A stretch of DNA of 64,000 bases from UBA4408 sp002389785. Lineage in GTDB: Bacteria; Bacteroidota; Bacteroidia; UBA4408. Position numbers and translations under genes: made by a program. The DNA lies in contig DAORJK010000001.1 of NCBI GenBank assembly GCA_035438985.1, positions 434,001-498,000 of the forward strand. Reading direction: 5' to 3'. Below the pieces are notes generated by a model, which did not search any database, was not told where the DNA came from, and was given only the letters and a program-made list of their open reading frames with translations. This document shows, in pieces, positions 1-8,681 of the stretch (the stretch's first letter is position 1; every line of letters starts with the position of its first letter).

Positions 1-565
1 TTTGCTTTGTCTCGGCTAATGCTTCCTCAGCTGTCGCATGCGCGGTATGACCTTCCTGCCATAAAAATTCAGCAGTTCTCAAAAATAAGCGGGTGCGCAT
101 CTCCCACCTAACAACATTCGCCCATTGATTAATCAACAAGGGCAAATCTCTATACGACTGAATCCAACCTCTGTAGGTGTTCCAAATAATGGTTTCTGAA
201 GTTGGACGAATAATCAGCTCTTCTTCCAATTTGGCGGTTTCATCTACCACAATGTCTCCGTTTTCACCATTTTTCAAGCGATAATGTGTTACCACTGCAC
301 ACTCTTTGGCAAACCCTTCCACGTGACTTGCTTCCTTTGAAAAAAAAGATTTTGGAATAAACAAAGGAAAATAGGCATTTTGATGGCCGGTATCTTTAAA
401 CATTTTATCAAGAGCTGCTTGCATTTTTTCCCAAATAGAAAACCCATAAGGCTTAATTACCATACAACCCCTTACCGCTGAATTTTCAGCCAAATCTGCC
501 TTTACCACTAGCTCATTGTACCATTGTGAATAGTTCTCTTTACGCGTTGGAAATTCCTTGCTCAT
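1..565 (-). CDS. proS: prolyl-tRNA synthetase, N-terminal part (gene runs off the window start)
   Basis: Charges tRNA-Pro with proline in the cytoplasm. The ATG is at 565 and the frame stays open to base 1, giving about 188 residues. The translation begins MSKEFPTRKENYSQWYN and continues through an IIRPTSE segment and the class II motif-2 region RWEMRTRLFLRTAEF, followed by WQEGHTAHAT. These are typical of the archaeal/eukaryotic-like ProRS (type 3) common in Bacteroidota. The C-terminal anticodon-binding domain lies outside the window. It is divergent from the lipoprotein gene at 692, with about 126 bp between them. Confidence 0.95.
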   Translation of the reverse strand, partial: MSKEFPTRKENYSQWYNELVVKADLAENSAVRGCMVIKPYGFSIWEKMQAALDKMFKDTGHQNAYFPLFIPKSFFSKEASHVEGFAKECAVVTHYRLKNGENGDIVVDETAKLEEELIIRPTSETIIWNTYRGWIQSYRDLPLLINQWANVVRWEMRTRLFLRTAEFLWQEGHTAHATAEEALAETKQ

Positions 566-691
566 TTTTTAACATTTAGTTTTGGTATACTTATTGTAAT
601 TTTACTCGGCATTGAAGAATGAACGGCAAAAGTAAAAATTTAAACCATTGCCGTTATTCAGAGTCAATATAATAATTACAATCTAATAAAC

Positions 692-2389
692 ATGAAAACT
701 AACTTCTATTTATTGCTGTCAAGTATAGTAATTGCCAGCGCATGTAGTTCAACCAATCAATCGGTTAAAAACACTACAGATGATGTTTATTATTCATCCC
801 AGGATGCAAAAAAAGAGATGGAAGATAAAAAGGCAGTTCTGGAAGCGGCAGCTGAAAAGAATCGAATAAAGAAAACAAACCCTGATAATTATACCAGTTC
901 CGAAAACACACAGCAAAACACTTCGGAAGTTGTTGCGGATGATTATTACGACCCCAATGCTAGTTTAGCCAACAATTCATCCAGCACTACTGAAACGGAT
1001 GCAAACGGTAATACTTATGTAACGAATAATTATTATAACAACGATTATTCAAGCGATGATTATTACGATTATGCATACGCATCACGTATTAGAAGATTCC
1101 ACCGACCTTCAAGCTATTGGGGGTACTATGATCCATTTTACACTGATTTGTATTACTATAATTATCAACCATCTTGCTGGGGAACTAGTATTTATACCAG
1201 CTATAACTTTTGGAGTCCAAATACAACAATTATCATTGGAAGTAATTGGGGGTACAATCCTTGGAGACCCTATGGGTACTATGGTTATTCTAGGTGGGGC
1301 TATTCTGATCCTTGGTATGGGTATAATTACAATCCTTATGGCTTTGGTTATGGTTATGGGGGTTATTGGAACGGATATAATCAAGGATATGCTAACGGAT
1401 ATTGGAATGGCTATTATAATGGTTTTTCAAATGCTTATAATGGCACCAATTATTATTACAACAGTTTTGAAAATAAAAACAGCTATTATGGTCCACGTAA
1501 CTCATCCGCAACTAATGGTACTGGTACTCATGGCAGAGGGCATGATCGCAGTACATTCGGAGAAAAATATGAAAGGGCGGTGCTTGTTGACCGTGGAAAA
1601 GTGAATGATATAAAACCAGCTGTAGATGAAGTTAGACCAGTAAAAAATGGTATAAATTCAGAGAGCATAAATGGCGGACGCCCAACCACAAAAGGGAATG
1701 ATGTAAACACCTCCGATCAACCTGTTAAATCAACTACAGGTTCACCAGCAAATACAGGCAGACCAAACAATTCTGTAACTACAAACCCTGCAAACGATTC
1801 TCCAGTTAAAGGAGGTAATGCAAACAATTCTACCACCGGAAAACCAAAATGGACAACTAAAAATGATGATGTTCCTGTAAGAGGAAACACCGCTGAACCT
1901 TTAAACGGAACCGGTAGACCTAACCATTCAAATACTTCTACGAATGATGTAAATGAACCTGTGCGACCCAATCCATCAACTGGAGGAGGTAGACCAAATT
2001 CAAATTGGAATTCAAGCAATACACCTCGAACTACTACAGATGATGCTCCCGCTAATCCACGAAATGAAAACATGGGAAGGCCAAGAACTGAACCAGGCAG
2101 AAATCCATCCATCCAAAATCAAAACAATGAAACTCCTGTTAATGTTCGTCCTAACCCCTCACAAAATGAAGGTCGTCCAAGAAGAAATACAGTAGAAAGT
2201 GCTCCAAGACAGGATCGCATGAACAGAAACAATTCGTATCAGCAGCCTCGTCAAGAAAGACCTCAGTATGAGCAGCCACGTCAGGAAAGACCTAACTTTG
2301 AGCAACCTCGTCAAGAAAGTCCAAGAATGCAGCAAAACACGCCATCGCAGCGAGAGAATAATTCAACCGGTGGAGGTCGCAGAAGATAA
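692..2389 (+). CDS. Tyr/Asn/Gly-rich low-complexity lipoprotein, unknown function
   Basis: The 565-residue protein has an SPII signal with lipobox IASAC (Cys18), so it is probably an envelope lipoprotein. Residues of roughly 110-270 are extremely rich in Tyr, Gly, Asn and Trp (runs such as YGYGYGGYWNGY). The rest is a Pro/Asn/Arg-rich disordered tail with repeated GRPN-like words, ending in tandem RQERPxxEQP units and a basic GGGRRR terminus. I recognise no catalytic domain. The FadL-like gene follows 24 bp downstream on the same strand, so they may be co-transcribed. The composition suggests a structural or adhesive surface protein; this is inference. Several long open frames overlap it but are composition shadows. 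Confidence 0.85.
   Translation: MKTNFYLLLSSIVIASACSSTNQSVKNTTDDVYYSSQDAKKEMEDKKAVLEAAAEKNRIKKTNPDNYTSSENTQQNTSEVVADDYYDPNASLANNSSSTTETDANGNTYVTNNYYNNDYSSDDYYDYAYASRIRRFHRPSSYWGYYDPFYTDLYYYNYQPSCWGTSIYTSYNFWSPNTTIIIGSNWGYNPWRPYGYYGYSRWGYSDPWYGYNYNPYGFGYGYGGYWNGYNQGYANGYWNGYYNGFSNAYNGTNYYYNSFENKNSYYGPRNSSATNGTGTHGRGHDRSTFGEKYERAVLVDRGKVNDIKPAVDEVRPVKNGINSESINGGRPTTKGNDVNTSDQPVKSTTGSPANTGRPNNSVTTNPANDSPVKGGNANNSTTGKPKWTTKNDDVPVRGNTAEPLNGTGRPNHSNTSTNDVNEPVRPNPSTGGGRPNSNWNSSNTPRTTTDDAPANPRNENMGRPRTEPGRNPSIQNQNNETPVNVRPNPSQNEGRPRRNTVESAPRQDRMNRNNSYQQPRQERPQYEQPRQERPNFEQPRQESPRMQQNTPSQRENNSTGGGRRR
2249..2322 (+). repeat. 30-bp in-frame tandem repeat (about 2.5 copies)
   Basis: Near the 3' end of the Tyr-rich lipoprotein gene, units starting at 2249, 2279 and 2309 each encode RQE(R/S)P followed by a variable pair and EQP. 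The third unit is partial and degenerate. Two adjacent units differ at only a few bases. Such short in-frame repeats can change copy number without breaking the frame. Confidence 0.75.
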
Positions 2390-2413
2390 TTGTATACAAC
2401 TTAATTCGTAGAA

Positions 2414-3925
2414 ATGAAAAAACTTGTTTTATCAATAAGTATAGCTACTGCTTTGTGCATAAATACACAAGCACAGAATCAAGTAGATGCCCTTAGGTAT
2501 TCACAAATAACTTATGGCGGAACCGCTCGATATGTGGGTGTAGGTGGTGCATTTGGTGCATTTGGTGCCGATGCGAGCGCGCTAAGTTCAAATCCCGCAG
2601 GAATAGGTATGTATAGAAAATCTGATTTAACATTTACTCCTACTTTCTATAACGGTAACACTACCAGTGCATACAATGGTGCAACCAATAGAGATGCAAA
2701 ATTGAATTTCAATTTTGGAAATGCTGCCTTTATAATCAATATACCAAAAGCAAAAAATGATGGCAGCAAGGAATGGAAAAGTTTAAGTTTTGGAATTTCT
2801 TATAATCGACAAAACAATTTCCATAATCGAATTTTTATTGAAGGCAATACAAATGGGTCCTCATTATTGAAACAATATGTTGCAGAAGCGAATGGTTACA
2901 ATCCGCTAAGTTTAAATTTATTTGGTAATGATTTAGCCTATCAAACTTATTTAATTGACACTATCCCTGGAGAAACAAACAGCTATTTTGCGAATACAAA
3001 TTTCAACTCTGCTACCCATAAAAAATCTATAGAGCAATCGGGGGCTATGGGAGAAACAGCTCTTTCGTTTGGAGCCAATTATAACAATAAACTCTATCTG
3101 GGAGCTAGTATTGGATTTGACAAAATAAAATACGAAGAAAGTTCTCGTTATGAAGAAAGCGACAACGATACCGGTAAAACCGGAAATTATATTTCACTTT
3201 ATAAAATGGATTTAAAAAAGTTTGTTTTAGATGAGAAGTACAGTACAAGTGGTAGAGGTATAAATTTAAAAGCTGGTGCTATTTATTCGGTTTTTGATTG
3301 GCTAAAAATTGGTGCTGCTGTGCATAGTCCTACCTACTTTTATTCAATGACTGACACGTATAGCGATAGCATTACTGCTATGTATTCGTATTTCGAAACT
3401 CCAGATTCAACGGGTTATTATCCTAATGGTCGCACGCTTACTTATTCCTCACCGGAAGGACTGTTTGAATATAGTTTATCAACTCCCTTTAGAGCTATTG
3501 CAAGCATTGGATTTTTAATTAATAAACGAGGTTTAATTAGTGCCGATTACGAATATGTGAATTATTCACAAGCCCGTCTAAACTCCGATAATGATGAGTT
3601 TAGAAATGCGAACAAAAGTATACAAATGGAATACACAGCTGCTTCAAACATTCGCATTGGAACAGAGTGGCGATTTGAGCCTTTTAGCGTTCGGGCCGGA
3701 TATTCCTATTATGGAAGTCCGTATAAGGATAAAATAAACAATGGAAGTAGAAGTACTTATTCTATTGGCTTTGGATATAAGCTTGAAGTATTTTACCTTG
3801 ACATAGCCTATCAACTCACGCAAAGTAAAGAAAGGTATTATATGTACGATGCAGGCTTCGTAAATGAAAGCAGCAATAAAATTCAATCAGGCGCTTTACT
3901 TACGACTGTAGGTTTTAAATTTTAA
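2414..3925 (+). CDS. FadL/OmpP1-type outer-membrane beta-barrel protein
   Basis: The 503-residue protein has a cleavable signal peptide ending near NTQAQ. The mature N-terminus carries the family's typical block (RYSQITYGGTARYVGVGGAF, then GADASALSSNPAGIGMYR), as in the OmpP1/FadL/TodX 'outer membrane protein transport' family often annotated in Bacteroidota as hemin receptor-like. The remainder is alternating beta strands, ending in GFKF with the C-terminal Phe usual for outer-membrane barrels. It probably transports hydrophobic compounds, but the substrate is unknown. Its stop is 4 bp from the convergent nuoF stop. Confidence 0.8.
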   Translation: MKKLVLSISIATALCINTQAQNQVDALRYSQITYGGTARYVGVGGAFGAFGADASALSSNPAGIGMYRKSDLTFTPTFYNGNTTSAYNGATNRDAKLNFNFGNAAFIINIPKAKNDGSKEWKSLSFGISYNRQNNFHNRIFIEGNTNGSSLLKQYVAEANGYNPLSLNLFGNDLAYQTYLIDTIPGETNSYFANTNFNSATHKKSIEQSGAMGETALSFGANYNNKLYLGASIGFDKIKYEESSRYEESDNDTGKTGNYISLYKMDLKKFVLDEKYSTSGRGINLKAGAIYSVFDWLKIGAAVHSPTYFYSMTDTYSDSITAMYSYFETPDSTGYYPNGRTLTYSSPEGLFEYSLSTPFRAIASIGFLINKRGLISADYEYVNYSQARLNSDNDEFRNANKSIQMEYTAASNIRIGTEWRFEPFSVRAGYSYYGSPYKDKINNGSRSTYSIGFGYKLEVFYLDIAYQLTQSKERYYMYDAGFVNESSNKIQSGALLTTVGFKF

Positions 3926-3929
3926 ACAA

Positions 3930-5276
3930 TTAAGCAACTAAACTTTTACCTGCTGGATATTTACCGTTAATGAGTCGTTTTACCTGATCCGGATTTGCAA
4001 TATACCATTCAAATTCAGCTCTGAAATGACGAATTGCACTAGCAATTGGCCATGCAGCGGCGTCACCAAGCGGACAAATTGTATTTCCTTCTATTTTTTT
4101 TGCTACATCCACTAATAAATCAATATCACTCATTTTACCATGACCATGGATGATGCGGTGAAGTACTTTTTCAAGCCAACCTGTTCCTTCGCGACAAGGG
4201 CTGCATTGTCCACAACTTTCATGGTGATAAAAGCGTGCGAATGTATATAATCCATGCGGTATTGAAGCATCTTCGTCGTACACAATAAAACCACCAGAAC
4301 CTAACATTGAACCGCTTACAAATCCTCCATCGCTTAATGACTCATAGCTCATTAAGCGAGGCTCACCAGTTGCGGTTTTTAATATTAACTCGGTTGGTAA
4401 AATAGGAACTGAAGAGCCTCCAGGAACACAGGCTTTCATTTTCTTACCATTAGGAATTCCGCCACAATACTCATCACTAAAAATAAATTCCTCAACCGGT
4501 AAACCTAATTCAATTTCATACACTCCTCGCTTATTAATATTTCCACTGGCAGAAATTAATTTTGTTCCTGTACTTCGTCCAACTCCAATTTTTGCATATT
4601 CATCCCCACCCATCTTTAAAATTGGTACCACAGAAGCAATTGTTTCGACATTATTGACTACTGTTGGACTTGCATACAAACCAGCTATAGCCGGGAATGG
4701 AGGTTTCATTCGAGGATTACCTCGCTTACCTTCAAGTGATTCAAGCAAGGCAGTTTCTTCCCCACAAATGTATGCACCAGCGCCAATGTGGACATGTAAG
4801 TCAAGAGAATAATCAGACCCTAGAATATTTTTTCCTAACCATCCTGCTGCATAAGCCTCTTCAATAGCACGCTCTAGTACGCGCATCACATAGTAATATT
4901 CACCTCGAATGTAAATAAAAGAAGTATTTGCACCCAAAGCATAACTTGAAGCGATCATTCCTTCAATAAAAATGTGAGGATGCTTTTCCATGAGGTAGCG
5001 ATCCTTAAAAGTTCCAGGTTCACTTTCGTCTGCATTACAAACCAAGTATCTGGGTTTGCTCGACTTTCGATCAAGAAAGCTCCATTTCATGCCTGCGGGA
5101 AATCCTGCACCCCCTCTACCTCGTAAACCCGACTTTTTAACTTCTTCCATTACCTCATCAGGAGTCATGGTTTTGATCGCCTTTTCAACGGTTGAATAAC
5201 CACCCAATGAACGGTACACTGCTAGTGTTTCAATACCTTTAACACCATCGTGTTCTAACAATAATTTTCTTCCCAT
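3930..5276 (-). CDS. nuoF: NADH-quinone oxidoreductase subunit F
   Basis: This is the NADH- and FMN-binding subunit of the peripheral arm of respiratory complex I. The 448-residue protein has the Gly-rich RGRGGAGFPAG segment (residues 53-62) and GAGAYICGEETALLESLEG (165-183), both of the FMN/NADH site. The [4Fe-4S] (N3) ligands are Cys355, Cys358 and Cys361 in ESCGQCSPCREG, plus Cys401. Length is normal for NuoF. It is the last nuo gene of this cluster: nuoG, expected next in the usual order, is absent and a convergent FadL-like gene follows instead. Confidence 0.97.
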   Translation of the reverse strand: MGRKLLLEHDGVKGIETLAVYRSLGGYSTVEKAIKTMTPDEVMEEVKKSGLRGRGGAGFPAGMKWSFLDRKSSKPRYLVCNADESEPGTFKDRYLMEKHPHIFIEGMIASSYALGANTSFIYIRGEYYYVMRVLERAIEEAYAAGWLGKNILGSDYSLDLHVHIGAGAYICGEETALLESLEGKRGNPRMKPPFPAIAGLYASPTVVNNVETIASVVPILKMGGDEYAKIGVGRSTGTKLISASGNINKRGVYEIELGLPVEEFIFSDEYCGGIPNGKKMKACVPGGSSVPILPTELILKTATGEPRLMSYESLSDGGFVSGSMLGSGGFIVYDEDASIPHGLYTFARFYHHESCGQCSPCREGTGWLEKVLHRIIHGHGKMSDIDLLVDVAKKIEGNTICPLGDAAAWPIASAIRHFRAEFEWYIANPDQVKRLINGKYPAGKSLVA

Positions 5277-5313
5277 TCTTATATGTATTCGAAAATAATT
5301 TTCTTTCGTGTTA

Positions 5314-5847
5314 TTAAATTTCTATCCCAAAGCCCTTTGTATAAGCGCTTCGTTGATTTAAGGTTCGTAATTTTTCAACCAAATTATCAGCCTTTTCGGA
5401 AGTCAAATTTTCGAAAAAATCTGCGCCGCATTGTAACATAGGTGCTGTGCCACATGAACCAAGGCACTCAACTGTTTTCAATGTAAACATACCATCAGGA
5501 GTAGTTTCGCCAACTTTAATTTTTAGTTTCTTTTCTAAGTGCTCAACTAACTCGTCGGCACCGCGCAACCAACAAGGTGCTGTACGGCATACCTCGAGCA
5601 AACATTTGCCCACAGGTTTTAAGTTAAACATGCTGTAAAAAGAGGCAACTTCATATACTTCAATAGGCAAAATACCTAATATACCGGCAACATAATCCAT
5701 GGTTGCAGGACTAAGCCAACCATCAAATTCAGCCTGCGCTAAATGTAACAATGGAATGAGCGCTGATTTTTTACGGTCGGCCGGATAACGGGCAATAATT
5801 TTATCGGCAACGGCTTGAGTTTGTTCAGAAAATTTTATGCTGTTCAT
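5314..5847 (-). CDS. nuoE: NADH-quinone oxidoreductase subunit E
   Basis: The 177-residue thioredoxin-like [2Fe-2S] subunit pairs with NuoF in the NADH-dehydrogenase module of complex I. The N1a ligands are all present: Cys87 and Cys92 (C-x4-C in CRTAPC) and Cys128 and Cys132 (C-x3-C in CLGSC). It lies 37 bp upstream of nuoF and 16 bp downstream of nuoD, in one transcription unit. Confidence 0.96.
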   Translation of the reverse strand: MNSIKFSEQTQAVADKIIARYPADRKKSALIPLLHLAQAEFDGWLSPATMDYVAGILGILPIEVYEVASFYSMFNLKPVGKCLLEVCRTAPCWLRGADELVEHLEKKLKIKVGETTPDGMFTLKTVECLGSCGTAPMLQCGADFFENLTSEKADNLVEKLRTLNQRSAYTKGFGIEI

Positions 5848-5863
5848 GTTTCAGAGTTCTTAA

Positions 5864-7081
5864 TTAAGCATCGAGTTCACCGGCTATAACATTCATACTG
5901 CTCATGGTTAGTATGGCATCGCTAAGCATAGCACCTTTAATCATTTCGGGATAAGCCTGATAATATATAAAACAAGGTCTTCTGAAGTGTAAGCGATACG
6001 GTGTACGTCCACCATCACTGATTAAATAAAAACCTAATTCCCCATTTCCACCTTCTACACAATGGTACACTTCTCCGGCAGGAATAGCAGTTTCACCCAT
6101 CACAATTTTGAAATGATAAATGAGTGCTTCCATGTTATTATAAACTTCTTCTTTAGGAGGCAAATAAAAATCAGGAACATCTCCAAAATAAGCATTCCCA
6201 GTGGGCATTTTTTGTAAGGCTTGTTTGATAATGCTGATACTTTGCCACATTTCTTCTTCGCGTACCATGAACCTATCGTAAGTATCACCTTGTGTACCAA
6301 CCGGAATAGAGAAATCAAAATCTTGATAAGATGAATATGGTGTAGCCACCCGAACGTCATAATCAACCCCAGCAGCGCGCAAATTTGGTCCGGTAAAGCT
6401 ATACGATAAGGCCTTTTCAGCTGAGATTGGACCACAATTTATTGTACGGTCCATAAATATACGATTGCGCATGATGAGCTTTTCCCATTCGCGTAATCCA
6501 ACAGGAAATTCAGTTAAAAATTTATCCAATTTTGCCCAAGCCGCAGCTGGAAAATCTCGCTCAAATCCACCAATTCGACCGATATTGGTAGTTAAACGGG
6601 CACCGCATATTTCTTCAAATATTTCGTAAATTTTTTCACGAAATTGAAACACGTGTAAAAAGCCAGTCATTGCTCCTGTATCCACACCAATAACTGAATT
6701 GCAAACAAGATGATCGGCAATGCGCGAAAGTTCCATTATAATTACACGCAGGTATTCAACACGCTTAGGGATTTCGGCTTTTATAAGTTTTTCAACTGTC
6801 ATGTGCCAACCCATATTATTAATTGGCGAAGAACAGTAATTTAAACGATCGGTTATGGGAGTAATTTGATTATAAGGGCGTCGTTCGGCAAGTTTTTCGA
6901 AAGCCCTGTGAATGTAACCAATCGTAGGAGTAGCTTCAACTATAATTTCGCCATCCATTTTAAGTACATTTTGAAAAATGCCATGGGTGGCCGGGTGCGT
7001 TGGTCCAAGATTAAGAATTGAGTACTCCTTTTCAGGATTTACCAATACATCATTGGGAGTATTTTTTTGTATATCTGCCAT
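5864..7081 (-). CDS. nuoD: NADH-quinone oxidoreductase subunit D (49 kDa type)
   Basis: The 405-residue quinone-module subunit is related to the large subunit of NiFe hydrogenases. The sequence has the characteristic GPTHPATHGIFQ near the N-terminus, TPTIGYIHRAFEKLAE, and the hydrogenase-like C-terminal part DGGRTPYRLHFRRP. Length is typical. NuoC and NuoD are separate genes here, unlike the fused NuoCD of E. coli. The gap to nuoC is 15 bp. Confidence 0.97.
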   Translation of the reverse strand: MADIQKNTPNDVLVNPEKEYSILNLGPTHPATHGIFQNVLKMDGEIIVEATPTIGYIHRAFEKLAERRPYNQITPITDRLNYCSSPINNMGWHMTVEKLIKAEIPKRVEYLRVIIMELSRIADHLVCNSVIGVDTGAMTGFLHVFQFREKIYEIFEEICGARLTTNIGRIGGFERDFPAAAWAKLDKFLTEFPVGLREWEKLIMRNRIFMDRTINCGPISAEKALSYSFTGPNLRAAGVDYDVRVATPYSSYQDFDFSIPVGTQGDTYDRFMVREEEMWQSISIIKQALQKMPTGNAYFGDVPDFYLPPKEEVYNNMEALIYHFKIVMGETAIPAGEVYHCVEGGNGELGFYLISDGGRTPYRLHFRRPCFIYYQAYPEMIKGAMLSDAILTMSSMNVIAGELDA

Positions 7082-7096
7082 CTTATCTAACTATTA

Positions 7097-7600
7097 TTAG
7101 CGTCCAAACTGAGCATCATTTTTATCGAGACGAACTTGGTCTTCCAAAGGAAATTCCTTTCTAAGTGGATGAACCAACATGTCATCCACATTTAAAATGC
7201 GTTTTAAGTTGGGATGTCCTTTAAAATGAATCCCGTAAAAATCAAAGGTTTCGCGCTCCATCCAATTTGCACCGGGAAAAATTGGTGTAAGACTATCCAA
7301 TTCAGGATGTTCACCGCTTAAATTTACCTTTAATCGAAGGCGGTAATTACTCACTAGATTATGCAAGTGATACACTACTTGAAATTTTTCGGAAGCATCC
7401 GGAAAATGTACTCCACAGATATCGGTAAGAAACTGGAATTGAAGGGATTCATTACTATATAAATACTGCACTACATCGCTTATCTTTTCTTTCTTCACTG
7501 TAATTGTTAGAAAATCATAAGGTGTTTCAGTGCTTAAAATATCATCTCCAAAATGTGCTTTCAATGATTCGGCAATTTGAAGTTGGTTTTCTTTTGTCAT
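7097..7600 (-). CDS. nuoC: NADH-quinone oxidoreductase subunit C (30 kDa type)
   Basis: The 167-residue peripheral-arm subunit carries the family signature ERETFDFYGIHFKGHPNL (about residues 115-132) followed by KRIL and the conserved tail HPLRKEFPLEDQ. It is not fused to NuoD. The gap to nuoB upstream is 36 bp. Confidence 0.95.
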   Translation of the reverse strand: MTKENQLQIAESLKAHFGDDILSTETPYDFLTITVKKEKISDVVQYLYSNESLQFQFLTDICGVHFPDASEKFQVVYHLHNLVSNYRLRLKVNLSGEHPELDSLTPIFPGANWMERETFDFYGIHFKGHPNLKRILNVDDMLVHPLRKEFPLEDQVRLDKNDAQFGR

Positions 7601-7636
7601 TGTTCGTTATACTAAATCTGTTGAAAAATGCTGAAG

Positions 7637-8182
7637 TTAAATAATGCCGTATTCAGCTAGCATAGCCTTGTATTCAGGTGTTTCTCGCCTACGTCGTGAT
7701 TCATTTTGCACAAGTTCTTGAATTTTCATTACACCATCGAGTACCTGTTCAGGTCGTGGAGGGCAACCTGGAATATATACATCCACCGGAATAATTCTAT
7801 CAATTCCTTGTAAAACACTATAAGTGTCAAAAATTCCTCCGGTACATGCACAAGCACCCATACTCAATACCCATTTAGGTTCGGCCATTTGTTCATAAAC
7901 TTGTCGTAATACGGGTCCCATTTTTTTTGAAATAGTTCCCATCACCATTAACAAATCGGCTTGACGAGGAGAGAAACTTAAACGTTCTGAACCGAATCTA
8001 GCCAAATCGTAAGTACTCGCCATGGTAGCCATAAACTCAATACCGCAACAAGAAGTTGCAAAAGGTAAGGGCCATAATGAATTTTTTCGGGCCAGCCCAA
8101 CTACGTCATCTAGCTTGGTTGCAAAAAAACCGGCACCTTCAACTCCTTCGGGTTTATAATCAGCTCTAATATCTACAGCCAT
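7637..8182 (-). CDS. nuoB: NADH-quinone oxidoreductase subunit B (cluster N2)
   Basis: The 181-residue subunit carries terminal iron-sulfur cluster N2, which passes electrons to quinone. The ligands are visible: adjacent Cys45-Cys46 in SCCGIEFMA, Cys111 in MGACACTGG, and Cys140 in VYIPGCPPRPE. Second gene of the operon, 58 bp after nuoA. Confidence 0.97.
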   Translation of the reverse strand: MAVDIRADYKPEGVEGAGFFATKLDDVVGLARKNSLWPLPFATSCCGIEFMATMASTYDLARFGSERLSFSPRQADLLMVMGTISKKMGPVLRQVYEQMAEPKWVLSMGACACTGGIFDTYSVLQGIDRIIPVDVYIPGCPPRPEQVLDGVMKIQELVQNESRRRRETPEYKAMLAEYGII

Positions 8183-8240
8183 AGTTTTGTATTTCTAATT
8201 TAACTTGATTGAATATTGGTTAATTCCAGCTTTCTTAATA

Positions 8241-8612
8241 CTATTCCCACTTAAGCGCTCCCTTTTTAATGATGTAATAAAAACCTACCAATAAAAAGGA
8301 AATAAACAGCAACATTTCAACAAAGCCTAGCATCCCAAGTTCTTTAAAATTCACTGCCCAAGGGTACATGAATATTACTTCCACATCAAACAGTACAAAT
8401 AATATTGCTACCAAAAAATATTTAATACTAAAAGGCATTCGGGCGTTGCCTTGCGATTCGATACCGCACTCAAAAGACTCCAATTTGATTTTTGATTTTC
8501 TTTTAGGACCCATCCAGTGTGTGAGAGCCATAACCAGCAATACGAAACCTAAGGCCACAATAGCCATCAGTGCAATTGGAAAATAATCGAGCAATACGCT
8601 TTGATTTGTCAT
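8241..8612 (-). CDS. nuoA: NADH-quinone oxidoreductase subunit A
   Basis: The 123-residue membrane subunit has three hydrophobic segments (about residues 10-32, 65-85 and 93-113). The conserved loop includes KLESFECGIESQGNARMPFS and the acidic FVLFDVEVIFMYPWA stretch of the second helix, both hallmarks of NuoA. It is first in the nuoABCDEF unit, and a well-matched promoter lies 26 bp upstream of its ATG. Confidence 0.96.
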   Translation of the reverse strand: MTNQSVLLDYFPIALMAIVALGFVLLVMALTHWMGPKRKSKIKLESFECGIESQGNARMPFSIKYFLVAILFVLFDVEVIFMYPWAVNFKELGMLGFVEMLLFISFLLVGFYYIIKKGALKWE

Positions 8613-8637
8613 AATGGATACTACATTTTTGTGCGAA

Positions 8638-8667
8638 CAAATTTAGAGATTATCTAAGATTAAGCAA
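8638..8667 (-). promoter_or_regulatory. predicted promoter of the nuoABCDEF operon
   Basis: Read on the minus strand, a TTG (8667-8665) is followed after 19 bases by TAAATTTG (8645-8638). This matches the Bacteroidota consensus TTG-N(17-23)-TAnnTTTG. The box ends 25 bases before the nuoA ATG, leaving room for a short leader. Confidence 0.6.
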
Positions 8668-8681
8668 TAGTAAAATCGTGT

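Noticed and set aside
1056..1604. Long open frame inside the Tyr-rich lipoprotein gene (with others at 1109-1384 minus and 1717-2112 minus)
   Set aside because: They are composition shadows of the low-complexity, AT-biased repeats. Their translations are themselves low-complexity, with no signal, domain or ribosome-binding logic.
6100..6435. 111-residue minus-strand frame within nuoD
   Set aside because: Same-strand alternative frame of a highly conserved gene; the translation has no recognisable domain.
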